This document shows positions 23,442 through 37,016 of a DNA stretch of 64,000 nt, in pieces (the stretch's first letter is position 1; every line of letters begins with the position of its first letter). The notes under the pieces are model-generated. The model did not search any database. It worked only from the letters and a program-made list of their open reading frames with translations, and had not been told where the DNA came from. This DNA comes from Parietaria judaica (taxonomy: Eukaryota > Streptophyta > Magnoliopsida > Rosales > Urticaceae), in assembly GCA_954871525.1 (NCBI GenBank), contig OX940864.1, positions 19,958,001 through 20,022,000 of the forward strand, given 5' to 3'. The translations under genes and the position numbers were made by a program.

Positions 23442-24832
23442 TCTATATATATAAAAGGAAAATCTACAAACATGACATGGCACAACCAAAATCAAGAAAA
23501 TGATGATTCCTATTTTTTTCCTATTTTCATATATTTTTAAAAAGCAATAATTTGGCATTTATATACACTTAATTACATGCAACACTTAAATTTAAATACA
23601 CATGTATCACAACTATATATATCCGAACAACATTTATTTGGTGAAATAACGTGTCTATAAAACCTATGTTTATGCAATGAATGGTTTTTATTATATTTTA
23701 AAAAAAAAGAAAACCTATACGAAAAAAATCAAAAGAAGAGGAAGAAACATACCTAACCAGTTATTCGGTTCCCAGACAAAAGAACCAAAATTCTATATCT
23801 ATGTATAAGTCTCCTATTTTTATTGACTTTTATTTTAAAATAAATTATTAAAAAATACATTTTGGTGCGCAACCTTTCCAATACCATAAAACTCACAGGG
23901 ATAACCAAAAGGCAATATGATAAATGCATTCATATTTAATTATATTTTAACATTATAAGTCTATTCAATATTTCCAACTTAAATGGCATTTAAGTTTTAT
24001 GTTTAATGAGATATATATTTTTATAAATAAGCTTCTTATTTTTTTTTTTTGTTAGTTTGTGTTTTGTGGTTTGTTGTTCTCTCTACGCCTCGCTTGATCG
24101 TACCCCTTGGTGGACACTCCACCTGTTCAACCGCGGGTTGCCTCTTCGCATATTCCGGTTAAGTATTTGTGTGGTTATTTTTTGTACGTTCCTATATTTT
24201 CTGCATTTGATTAATTTTTGTTAATGTTTTATACCGAGCAATGATATATTGTGGCTTTTACTGGTTGAACCCAATTATACCGAGCAATGATATATTGTGA
24301 TAAATTTTATTTTAAAATTGATAAATCAGATATGTTATTTGTGGTTTGTTAAATTAAGAAAGAATAAATAAATTTGTGGTTTGATAGTATAAATCAGATA
24401 TGTTATTTAGATTATTTCTTGGTTTTGAACGTAATTTAGGTATTCAAATGTTGGTTGGAGAGATTTTAGGAGAGAACATGGGTAAAATAGTAAACTGTAT
24501 ATTAAGATCAAAATCGATTAATAACAACAGATTTGCGAAACACCTAAATAGCAGTTAAGTTTTTAATAAAAACAAAAACTGGGCAATTTAAGCCGAACCA
24601 AACGCAGCCAATGTAAATGTGTGAATTGTTTTCAAATTATTTTCTGACTAAATTGTGACCGATTATGCTGCTTCGAATAGGTCTTCAGGCTTTTTATCTC
24701 GATTTCCATTTTCATGGCGGAGTTGAAAGAGATTACAGAACTATATAATTGGAGCACATCCATGCATAGTTACTTTCAAAATACGTTTCAAACTGATATG
24801 TAATAATGCCCTTAATATTTAATTACATCAAA
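23442..24832 (+). repeat. Array unit 3 (1391 bp)
   Basis: Full-length type; A-tract interrupted by G near 23710. Confidence 0.88.
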
Positions 24833-26219
24833 TCTATATATATAAAAGGAAAAACTACAAACATGACATGACATGGCACAACCAAAATCAAGAAAATGAT
24901 GATTCCTATTTTTTCCTATCTTCATATATTTTTTAAAAGCAATAATTTGGCATTTATTTACACTTAATTACATGCAACACTTAAATTTAAATACACATGT
25001 ATCACAACTATATATCAACGTACAACATTTATTTGGTGAAATAGCGTGTCTATAAAACCTATGTTTATGCAATGAATTATTTTTATTATATTATCAAAAA
25101 AAAAAAAACCTATACGAAAAAAAATCAAAAGATGAGGAAGAAACATACCTAACTAGTTATTCGGTTCCCAGACAAAAGTACAAAAATTCTATATCTATGT
25201 ATAAGTCTCCTATTTTTATTGAATTTTATTTTAAAAATAAATTATTAAAAAATACATTTTGGTGCGCAACCTTTCCAATACCATAAAATTCACAGGGATA
25301 ACCAAGAGGCAATATGATAAATGCATTCATATTTAATTATAATTTAACATTATAAGTCTATTCAATTTTTCCAACTTAAGTGGCATTTAAGTTTTATGTT
25401 TAATGAGATATATATTTTTATAAATAAGCTTCTTATTTTTATTTTTTTGTTAGTTTGTGTTTTGTGGTTTGTTGTTCTCTCTACACCTCACTTGATCGTA
25501 CCCCTTGGTGGACTCTCCGCCTGTTCAACCGCGGGTTGCCTCTTCGCATATTCCGGTTAAGTCTTTGTGTGGTTATTTTTTGTACGTTCTTATATTTTCT
25601 GCATTGGATTAATTTTTGTTAATGTTTTATACCGAGCAATGTTATATTGTGGCTTTTACTAGTTGAACCCAATTATACCGAGCAATGATATATTGTGATA
25701 AATTTTATTTTAAAATTGATAAATCAGATATGTTATTTGTGGTTTGTTAAATTAAGAAAGAATAAATAAATTTGTGGTTTGATAGTATAAATCAGATATG
25801 TTATTTAGATTATTTCTTGGTTTTGAACGTAATTTAGGTATTCAAATGTTGGTTGGACAGATTTTAGGATAAAATAGTAAACTGTATATTAAGATCAAAA
25901 TCGATTAATAACAACAGATTTGCGAAACACCTAAATAGCAGTTAAGTTTTTAATAAAAACAAAAACTGGGCAATTTAAGCCGAACCAAACGCAGCCAATG
26001 TAAATGTGTGAATTGTTTTCAAATTATTTTCTGACTAAATTGTGACCGGTTATGTTGCTTCGAATAGGTCTTCAGGCTTTTTATCTCGATTTCCATTTTC
26101 ATGGCGGAGTTGAAAGAGATTACAGAACTATATAATTGGAGCACATCCATGCATAGTTACTTTCAAAATACGTTTCAAACTTATATGTAATAATGCCCTT
26201 AATATTTAATTACATCAAA
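24833..26219 (+). repeat. Array unit 4 (1387 bp)
   Basis: Full-length type with duplicated ACATGACATGGC near its start. It lacks the GAGATAACAGGGGT segment near 25868. Confidence 0.88.
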
Positions 26220-27627
26220 TCTATATAAATAAAAGGAAAAACTACAAACATGACATGACATGGCACAACCAAAATCAAGAAAATGATGATTCCTATTTTT
26301 TCCTATTTTCATATATTTTTTAAAAGCAATAATTTGGCATTTATTTACACTTAATTACATGCAACACTTAAATTTAAATACACATGTATCACAACTATAT
26401 ATCAACGTACAACATTTATTTGGTGAAATAACGTGTCTATAAAACCTATGTTTATGCAATGAATGGTTTTTATTATATTTTCAAAAAAAAAATACCTATA
26501 CGAAAAAAAATCAAAATATGAGGAAGAAACATACCTAACCAGTTTTTCGGTTCCCAGACAAAAGTACCAAAATTCTATATCTATGTATAAGTCTCCTATT
26601 TTTATTGACTTTTATTTTAAAAATAAATTATTAAAAAATATATTTTGGTGCGCAACCTTTCCAATACCATAAAACTCACAGTGATAACCAAGAGGCAATA
26701 TGATAAATGCATTCATATTTAATTATACTTAAACATTATAAGTCTATTCAATGTTTCCAACTTAAATGGCATTTAAGTTTTATGTTTAATGAGATATATA
26801 TTTTTATAAATAAGCTTCTTATTTTTATTTTTTTGTTAGTTTGTGTTTTGTGGTTTGCTGTTCTCTCTACGCCTCGCTTGATCGTACCCCTTGGTGGACT
26901 CTCCGCCTGTTCAACCGCGGGTTGCCTCTTCGCATATTCCGGTTAAATCTTTGTGTGGTTATTTTTTGCACGTTCTTATATTTTCTACATTTGATTAATT
27001 TTTGTTAATGTTTTAAACCGAGCAATGATATATTGTGGCTTTTACTGGTTGAACCCAATTATACCGAGCAATGATATATTGTGATAAATTTTATTTTAAA
27101 ATTGATAAATCAGATATGTTATTTGTGGTATGTTAAATTAAGAAAGAATAAATAAATTTGTGGGTTGTTTGTATAAATCAGATATGTTAATTAGATTATT
27201 TCTTGGTTTTGAACGTAATTTAGGTATTCAAATGTTGGTTGGAGAGATTTTAGGAGATAACAGGGGTAAAATAGTAAACTGTATATTAAGATCAAAACCG
27301 ATTATGAAGTTTTTGATAACAACAGATTTGCCAAACACCTAAATAGCAGTTAAATTTTTAATAAAAACAAAAACTGGGCAATTTAAGCCGAACCAAACGC
27401 AGCCAATGTAAATGTGTGAATTATTTTCAAATTATTTTCTCACTAAATTGTGACCGGTTAAGTTGCTTCGAATAGGTCTTCAGGCTTTTTATCTCGATTT
27501 CCATTTTCATGGCGGAGTTGAAAGAGATTACAGAACTATATAATTGGAGAAAATCCATGCATAGTTACTTTCAAAATACGTTTCAAACTCATAAGTAATA
27601 CTGCCCTTAATATTTAATTCAATCAAA
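26220..27627 (+). repeat. Array unit 5 (1408 bp)
   Basis: Full-length type, also with the duplicated ACATGACATGGC. The longest unit. Confidence 0.88.
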
Positions 27628-29033
27628 TCTATATATATAAAAGGAAAATCTACAAACATGACATGGCACAACCAAAATCTAGAAAATGATGATTCCTATT
27701 TTTTCCTATTTTCATATATTTTTTAAAAGCAATAATTTGGCATTTGTTTACATTTAATTACATGCAACACTTAAATTTAAATACACATGTATCACAACTA
27801 TATATCAACGTACAACGAAAATTTGGTGAAATAACATGTCTATAAAACCTATGTTTATGTAATGAATGGTTTTTATTATATTTTTTATATAAAAAAAAAA
27901 CCTATACGAAAAAAAAATCAAAAGATGAGGAAGAAACATACCTAACCAGTTATTCGGTTCCCAGACAAAAGTACCAAAATTCTATATCTATGTCTAAGTC
28001 TCCTATTTTTATTGACATTTATTTTAAAAATAAATTATTAAAAAATAAATTTTGGTGCGCAACCTTTCCAATACCATAAAACTCACAGGGATAACCAAGA
28101 GGCAATATGATAAATGCATTCATATTTATTATACTTTAACATTATAAGTCTATTCAATTTTTCCAACTTAAATGGCATTTAATTTTTATGTTTAATGAAA
28201 TATATATTTTTATAAATAAGCTTCTTATTTTTATTTTTTTGTTAGTTTGTGTTTTGTGGTTTGTTGTTCTCTCTACGCCTCGCTTGATCGTACCCCTTGG
28301 TGGACTCTCCGCCTGTTCAACCGCGGGTTGCCTCTCCGCATATTCCGGTTAAGTCTTTGTGTGGTTATTTTTTGTACGTTCCTATATTTTCTGCATTTGA
28401 TTAATTTTTGTTAATATTTTATACCGAGCAATGATATATGGTGGCTTTTACTGGTTGAACCCAATTATACCGAGCAATGATATATTGTGATAAATTTTAT
28501 TTTAAAATTGATAAATCAGATATGTTATTTGTGGTTTGTTAAATTAAGAAATAATAAATAAATTTGTGATTTGTTTGTATAAATCAAATATGTTATTTAG
28601 ATTATTTCTTGGTTTTGAACGTAATTTAGGTATTCAAATGTTGGATGGAGAGATTTTAGGAGATAACAGGGGTAAAATAGTCAACTGTATATTTAGATCA
28701 AAATCGATTATGAAGTTTTTTATAACAACAGATTTGCCAAACACCTAAATAGCAGTTAAGTTTTTAATAAAAACAAAAACTGGGCAATTTAAGCCGAACC
28801 GAACGCAGCCAATGTAAATGTGTGAATTTTTTTCAAATTATTTTCTGACTAAATTGTGACCGGTTATGCTGCTTCGAATAGGTCTTCAGGCTTTTTATCT
28901 CAATTTCCATTTTCATGGCCGAGTTGAAAGAGATTACAGAACTATATAATTGGAGCACATCCATGCATAGTTACTTTCAAAATACGTTTCAAACTCATAG
29001 GTAATAATGCCCTTAATATTTAATTACATCAAA
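27628..29033 (+). repeat. Array unit 6 (1406 bp)
   Basis: Full-length type, but ACAACGAAAATTTGG replaces ACAACATTTATTTGG near 27813. This is a possible intermediate towards the deletion type of units 9-12. Confidence 0.88.
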
Positions 29034-30429
29034 TCTATATATATAAAAGGAAAATCTACAAACATGACATGGCACAACCAAAATCAAGAAAATGATGATT
29101 CCTATTTTTTCCTATTTTCATATATTTTTTAAAAGCAATAATTTGGCATTTTTTACATTTAATTACATGCAACACTTAAATTTAAATACACATGTATCAC
29201 AACTATATATCAACGTACAACCTTTATTTGGTGAAATAACATGTCTATAAAACCTATGTTTATGTAATGAATGGTTTTTATTATATTTTCAAAAAAAAAA
29301 AAAAAACCTATACGAAAAAAAAATCAAAAGATGAGGAAGAAACATACCTAACCAGTTATTCGGTTCCAATACAAAAGTACCAAAATTCTTTATCTATGTA
29401 TAAGTCTCCTATTTTTATTGACTTTTATTTTAAAAATAAATTATTAAAAAATAAATTTTGGTGCGCAACCTTTCCAATACCATAAAACTCACAGGGATAA
29501 CCAAGAAGCAATATGATAAATGCATTCATATTTATTATACTTTACCATTATAAGTCTATTCAATTTTTCCAACTTAAATGGCATTTAAGTTTTATGTTTA
29601 ATGAGATATATATTTTTATAAATAAGCTTCTTATTTTTTATTTTTTTGTTAGTTTGTGTTTTGTGGTTTGTTGTTCTCTCTACGTCTCGCTTGATCGTAC
29701 CCCTTGGTGGACTCTCCGCCTGTTCAACCGCGGGTTGCCTCTCCGCATATTCCGGTTAAGTCTTTGTGTGGTTATTTTTTGTACGTTCTTATATTTTCTG
29801 CATTTGATTAATTTTTGTTTATTTTTTATACCGAGCAATGATATATTATGGCTTTTACTGGTTGAACCCAATTATACCGAGCAATGATATATTGTGATAA
29901 ATTTTATTTTAAAATTGATAAATCAGATATGTTATTTGTGGTTTGTTAAATTAAGAAAGAATAAATAAATTTGTGATTTGATAGTATAAATCAGATATGT
30001 TATTTAGATTATTTCTTGGTTTTGAACGTAATTTAGGTATTCAAATGTTGGTTGGAGAGATTTTAAGAGAGAACAGGGGTAAAATAGTAAACTGTATATT
30101 AAGATCAAAATCGATTAATAACAACAGATTTGCGAAACACCTAAATAGCAGTTAAGTTTTTAATAAAAACAAAAACTGGGCAATTGAAGCCGGACCAAAC
30201 GCAACCAATGTAAATGTGTGAATTGTTTTCAAATTATTTTCTGACTAAATTGTGACCGGTTATGCTGCTTCGAATAGGTCTTCAGGCTTTTTATCTCGAT
30301 TTCCATTTTCATGGCGGAGTTGAAAGAGATTACAGAACTATATAATTGGAGCACATCCTTGCATAGTTACTTTCAAAATACGTTTCAAACTCATAAGTAA
30401 TAATGCCCTTAATATTTAATTACATCAAA
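29034..30429 (+). repeat. Array unit 7 (1396 bp)
   Basis: Full-length type with a long A-tract near 29290. Confidence 0.88.
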
Positions 30430-31820
30430 TCTATATATATAAAAGGAAAATCTACAAACATGACATGGCACAACCAAAATCAAGAAAATGATGATTCCTA
30501 GTTTTTTCCTATTTTCATATATTTTTTAAAAGCAATAATTTGGCATTTGTTTACATTTAATTACATGCAACACTTAAATTTAAATACACATGTATCACAA
30601 CTATATATCAACGTACAACATTTATTTGGTTAAATAACATGTCTATAAAACCTATATTTATGTAATGAATGGTTTTCATTATATTTTCAAAAAAAAAAAA
30701 AAAAAACCTATACGAAAAAAAAATCAAAAGATGAGGAAGAAACATACCTAACCAGTTATTCGGTTTCAAGACAAAAGTACCAAAATTCTATATCTATTTA
30801 TAAGTCTCCTATTTTTATTGACTTTTATATTAAAAATAAATTTTGGTGCGCAACTTTTCCAATACCATAAAACGGGGATAACCAAGAGGCAATATGATTA
30901 ATGCATTCATATTTATTATACTTTAACATTATAAGTCTATTCAATTTTTCCAACTTAAATGGCATTTAATTTTTATGTTTAATGAGATATATATTTTTAT
31001 AAATAAGCTTCTTATTTTTATTTTTTTGTTAGTTTGTGTTTTGTGGTTTGTTGTTCTCTCTACGCCTCGCTTGATCGTACCCCTTGGTGGACTCTCCGCC
31101 TGTTCAACCGCGGGTTGCCTCTCCGCATATTCCGGTTAAGTCTTTGTGTGGTTATTTTTTGTACGTTCTTATATTTTCTGCATTTGATTAATTTTTGTTA
31201 ATGTTTTATACAGAGCAATGATATATTGTGGCTTTTACTGTTTGAACCCAATTATACCGAGCAATGATATATTGTGATAAATTTTATTTTAAAATTGATA
31301 AATCAGATATGTTATTTGTGGTTTGTTAAATTAAGAAAGAATAAATAAATTTGTGGTTTGTTTGTATAAATCAGATATGTTATTTAGATTATTTCTTGGT
31401 TTTGAACGTAATTTAGGTATTCAAATGTTGGTTGGACAGATTTTAGGAGATAACAGGGGTAAAATAGTAAACTGTATATTAAGATCAAAATCGATTATGA
31501 AGTTTTTGATAACAACAGATTTGCCAAACACCTAAATAGCAGTTAAGTATTTAATAAAAACAAAAACTGGGCAATTGAAGCCGAACCGAACGCAGCCAAT
31601 GTAAATGTGTGAATTTTTTTCAAATTATTTTCTGACTAAATTGTGACCGGTTAAGCTGCTTCGAATAAGTCTTCAGGCTTTTTATCTCGATTTCCATTTT
31701 CATGGCGGAGTTGAAAGAGATTACAGAACTATATAATTGGAGCACATCCATGCATAGTTACTTTCAAAATACGTTTCAAACTCATAAGTAATAATGCCCT
31801 TAATATTTAATTACATCAAA
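30430..31820 (+). repeat. Array unit 8 (1391 bp)
   Basis: Lacks one of the two AATAAATTATTAAAAA blocks near 30835, a deletion shared with units 9-12, but keeps the A-tract region that those units have lost. Confidence 0.88.
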
Positions 31821-33119
31821 TCTATATATATATAAAAGGAAACTCTACAAACATGACATGGCATAACCACAATCAAGAAAATGATGATTCTATTTTTTCC
31901 TATTTTCATATATATTTTAAAAGCAATAATTTGGCATTTGTTTACATTTAATTACATGACACTTAAATTTAAATACACATGTATCACAACTATATATCAA
32001 CGTACAACGAAAAAAAAATCAAAAGATGAGGAAGAAACATACCTAACCAGTTATTCGGTTCCCAGACAAAAGTACCAAAATTCTATATCTATGTATAAGT
32101 CTCCTATTTTTATTGACTTTTATTTTAAAAATAAATTTTGGTGCGCAACCTTTCCAATACCATAAAACTCACAGGGATAACCAAGAGGCAATATGATAAA
32201 TGCCTTCATATTTATTATACTTTAACATTATAAGTCTATTCAATTTTTCCAACTTAAATGGCATTTAATTTTTATGTTTAATGAGATATATATTTTTATA
32301 AATAAGCTTCTTATTTTTATTTTTTTGTTAGTTTGTGTTTTGTGGTTTGTTGTTCTCTCTACGCCTCGCTTGATCGTACCCCTTGGTGGACTATCCGCCT
32401 TTTCAACCGCGGGTTGCCTCTCCGCATATTCCGGTTAAGTCTTTGTGTGGTTATTTTTTGTACGTTCTTATATTTTCTGCATTTGATTAATTTTTGTTAA
32501 TGTTTTATAATGAGCAATGATATATTGTGGCTTTTACTGGTTGAACCCAATTATACCGAGCAATGATATATTGTGATAAATTTTATTTTAAAATTGATAA
32601 ATCAGATATGTTATTTGTGGTTTGTTAAATTAAGAAAGAATAAATAAATTTGTGGTTTGTTTGTATAAATCAGATATGTCATTTAGATTATTTCTTGGTT
32701 TTGAACGTAATTTAGGTATTCAAATGTTGGTTGGAGAGATTTTAGGAGATAACAGGGGGAAAATAGTAAACTGTATATTATGATCAAAATCGATTATGAA
32801 GTTTTTTATAACAACAGATTTGCCAAACACCTTAATAGCAGTTAAGTTTTTAATAAAAACAAAAACTGGGCAATTTAAGCCGAACCGAAAGCAGCCAATG
32901 TAAATGTGTGAATTTTTTTCAAATTATTTTCTGACTAAATTGTGACCGGTTAAGCTGCTTCGAATAGGTCTTCAGGCTTTTTATCTCGATTTCCATTTTC
33001 ATGGCGGAGTTGAAAGAGATTACAGAACTATATAATTGGAGCACATCCATGCATAGTTACTTTCAAAATACGTTTCAAACTCATAAGTAATAATGCCATT
33101 AATATTTAATTACATCAAA
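31821..33119 (+). repeat. Array unit 9 (1299 bp, deletion subtype)
   Basis: GTACAAC runs directly into GAAAAAAAAATC near 32005, removing roughly 85-100 bases present in other units. It also lacks the second AATAAATTATT block. Confidence 0.88.
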
Positions 33120-34418
33120 TCTATATATATAAAAGGAAACTCTACAAACATGACATGGCATAACCAAAATCAAGAAAATGATGATTCTATTTTTTCCTAT
33201 TTTCATATATATTTTAAAAGCAATAATTTGGCATTTGTTTACATTTAATTACATGCAACACTTAAATTTAAATACACATGTATCACAACTATATATCAAC
33301 GTACAACGAAAAAAAAATCAAAAGATGAGGAAGAAAGATACCTAACCAGTTATTCGGTTCCCAGACAAAAGTACCAAAATTCTATATCTATGTATAAGTC
33401 TCCTATTTTTATTGACTTTTATTTTAAAAATAAATTTTGGTGCGCAACCTTTCCAATACCATAAAACTCACAGGGATAACCAAGAGGCAATATGATAAAT
33501 GCCTTCATATTTATTATACTTTAACATTATAAGTCTATTCAATTTTTCCAACTTAAATGGCATTTAATTTTTATGTTTAATGAGATATATATTTTTATAA
33601 ATAAGCTTCTTATTTTTATTTTTTTGTTAGTTTGTGTTTTGTGGTTTGTTGTTCTCTCTACGCCTCGCTTGATCGTACCCCTTGGTGGACTATCCGCCTT
33701 TTCAACCGCGGGTTGCCTCTCCGCATATTCCGGTTAAGTCTTTGTGTGGTTATTTTTTGTACGTTTTTATATTTTCTGCATTTGATTAATTTTTGTTAAT
33801 GTTTTATAATGAGCAATGATATATTGTGGCTTTTACTGGTTGAACCCAATTATACCGAGCAATGATATATTGTGATAAATTTTATTTTAAAATTGATAAA
33901 TCAGATATGTTATTTGTGGTTTGTTAAATTAAGAAAGAATAAATAAATTTGTGGTTTGTTTGTATAAATCAGATATGTCATTTAGATTATTTCTTGGTTT
34001 TGAACGTAATTTAGGTATTCAAATGTTGGTTGGAGAGATTTTAGGAGATAACAGGGGGAAAATAGTAAACTGTATATTATGATCAAAATCGATTATGAAG
34101 TTTTTGATAACAACAGATTTGCCAAACACCTTAATAGCAGTTAAGTTTTTAATAAAAACAAAAACTGGGCAATTTAAGCCGAACCGAAAGCAGCCAATGT
34201 AAATGTGTGAATTTTTTTCAAATTATTTTCTGACTAAATTGTGACCGGTTAAGCTGCTTCGAATAGGTCTTCAGGCTTTTTATCTCGATTTCCATTTTCA
34301 TGGCGGAGTTGAAAGAGATTACAGAACTATATAATTGGAGCACATCCATGCATAGTTACTTTCAAAATACGTTTCAAACTCATAAGTAATAATGCACTTA
34401 ATATTTATTTACATCAAA
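33120..34418 (+). repeat. Array unit 10 (1299 bp, deletion subtype)
   Basis: Same two deletions and exactly the same length as unit 9. Confidence 0.88.
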
Positions 34419-35717
34419 TCTATATATATAAAAGGAAACTCTACAAACATGACATGGCATAACCAAAATAAAGAAAATGATGATTCTATTTTTTCCTATT
34501 TTCATATATATTTTAAAAGCAATAATTTGGCATTTGTTTACATTTAATTACATGCAACACTTAAATTTAAATACACATGTATCACAACTATATATCAACG
34601 TACAACGAAAAAAAAATCAAAAGATGAGGAAGAAACATACCTAACCAGTTATTCGGTTCCCAGACAAAAGTACCAAAATTCTATATCTATGTATAAGTCT
34701 CCTATTTTTATTGACTTTTATTTTAAAAATAAATTTTGGTGCGCAACCTTTCCAATACCATAAAACTCACAGGGATAACCAAGAGGCAATATGATAAATG
34801 CCTTCATATTTATTATACTTTAACATTATAAGTCTATTCAATTTTTCCAACTTAAATGGCATTTAATTTTTATGTTTAATGAGATATATATTTTTATAAA
34901 TAAGCTTCTTATTTTTATTTTTTTGTTAGTTTGTGTTTTGTGGTTTGTTGTTCTCTCTACGCCTCGCTTGATCGTACCCCTTGGTGGACTATCCGCCTGT
35001 TCAACCGCGGGTTGCCTCTCCGCATATTCCGGTTAAGTCTTTGTGTGGTTATTTTTTGTACGTTTTTATATTTTCTGCATTTGATTAATTTTTGTTAATG
35101 TTTTATAATGAGCAATGATATATTGTGGCTTTTACTGGTTGAACCCAATTATACCGAGCAATGATATATTGTGATAAATTTTATTTTAAAATTGATAAAT
35201 CAGATATGTTATTTGTGGTTTGTTAAATTAAGAAAGAATAAATAAATTTGTGGTTTGTTTGTATAAATCAGATATGTCATTTAGATTATTTCTTGGTTTT
35301 GAACGTAATTTAGGTATTCAAATGTTGGTTGGAGAGATTTTAGGAGATAACAGGGGGAAAATAGTAAACTGTATATTATGATCAAAATCGATTATGAAGT
35401 TTTTGATAACAACAGATTTGCCAAACACCTTAATAGCAGTTAAGTTTTTAATAAAAACAAAAACTGAGCAATTTAAGCCGAACCGAAAGCAGCCAATGTA
35501 AATGTGTGAATTTTTTTCAAATTATTTTCTGACTAAATTGTGACCGGTTAAGCTGCTTCGAATAGGTCTTCAGGCTTTTTATCTCGATTTCCATTTTCAT
35601 GGCGGAGTTGAAAGAGATTACAGAACTATATAATTGGAGCACATCCATGCATAGTTACTTTCAAAATACGTTTCAAACTAATAAGTAATAATGCCCTTAA
35701 TATTTATTTACATCAAA
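34419..35717 (+). repeat. Array unit 11 (1299 bp, deletion subtype)
   Basis: Same two deletions and exactly the same length as units 9 and 10. Confidence 0.88.
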
Positions 35718-37016
35718 TCTATATATATAAAAGGAAACTCTACAAACATGACATGGCATAACCAAAATCAAGAAAATGATGATTCTATTTTTTCCTATTT
35801 TCATATATATTTTAAAAGCAATAATTTGGCATTTGTTTACATTTAATTACATGCAACACTTAAATTTAAATACACATGTATCACAACTATATATCAACGT
35901 ACAACGAAAAAAAAATCAAAAGATGAGGAAGAAACATACCTAACCAGTTATTCGGTTCCCAGACAAAAGTACCAAAATTCTATATCTATGTATAAGTCTC
36001 CTATTTTTATTGACTTTTATTTTAAAAATAAATTTTGGTGCGCAACCTTTCCAATACCATAAAACTCACAGGGATAACCAAGAGGCAATATGATAAATGC
36101 CTTCATATTTATTATACTTTAACATTATAAGTCTATTCAATTTTTCCAACTTAAATGGCATTTAATTTTTATGTTTAATGAGATATATATTTTTATAAAT
36201 AAGCTTCTTATTTTTATTTTTTTGTTAGTTTGTGTTTTGTGGTTTGTTGTTCTCTCTACGCCTCGCTTGATCGTACCCCTTGGTGGACTCTCCGCCTGTT
36301 CAACCGCGGGTTGCCTCTCCGCATATTCCGGTTAAGTCTTTGTGTGGTTATTTTTTGTACGTTCTTATATTTTCTGCGTTTGATTAATTTTTGTTAATGT
36401 TTTATAATGAGCAATGATATATTGTGGCTTTTACTGGTTGAACCCAATTATACCGAGCAATGATATATTGTGATAAATTTTATTTTAAAATTGATAAATC
36501 AGATATGTTATTTGTGGTTTGTTAAATTAAGAAAGAATAAATAAATTTGTGGTTTGTTTGTATAAATCAGATATGTCATTTAGATTATTTCTTGGTTTTG
36601 AACGTAATTTAGGTATTCAAATGTTGGTTGGAGAGATTTTAGGAGATAACAGGGGTAAAATAGTAAACTATATATTAAGATCAAAATCGATTATGAAGTT
36701 TTTTATAACAACAGATTTGCCAAACACCTAAATAGCAGTTAAGTTTTTAATAAAAACAAAAACTGGGCAATTTAAGCTGAACCAAACGCAGCCAATGTAA
36801 ATGTGTGAATTTTTTTCAAATTATTTTCTGACTAAATTGTGACTGGTTATGCTGCTTCGAATAGGTCTTCAGGCTTTTTATCTCGATTTCCATTTTCATG
36901 GCGGAGTTGAAAGAGAATACAGAACTATATAATTGGAGCACATCCATGCATAGTTACTTTCAAAATACGTTTCAAACTCATAAGTAATAATGCCCTTAAT
37001 ATTTAATTACATCAAA
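35718..37016 (+). repeat. Array unit 12 (1299 bp, deletion subtype)
   Basis: Same two deletions and length in its first half. Its second half (CTCTCCGCCTG, AGGGGTAAAATAG) matches the full-length units better than units 10 and 11 do, so it looks like a recombinant. Confidence 0.87.

Noticed and set aside
27160..27342. Recurring 60-residue frame (CLYKSDML..FLGFERNLGIQ) in several array units
   Set aside because: Its ATG is missing in several units and frames are broken in others; AT-rich composition and no family match, so likely chance conservation from the recent amplification.
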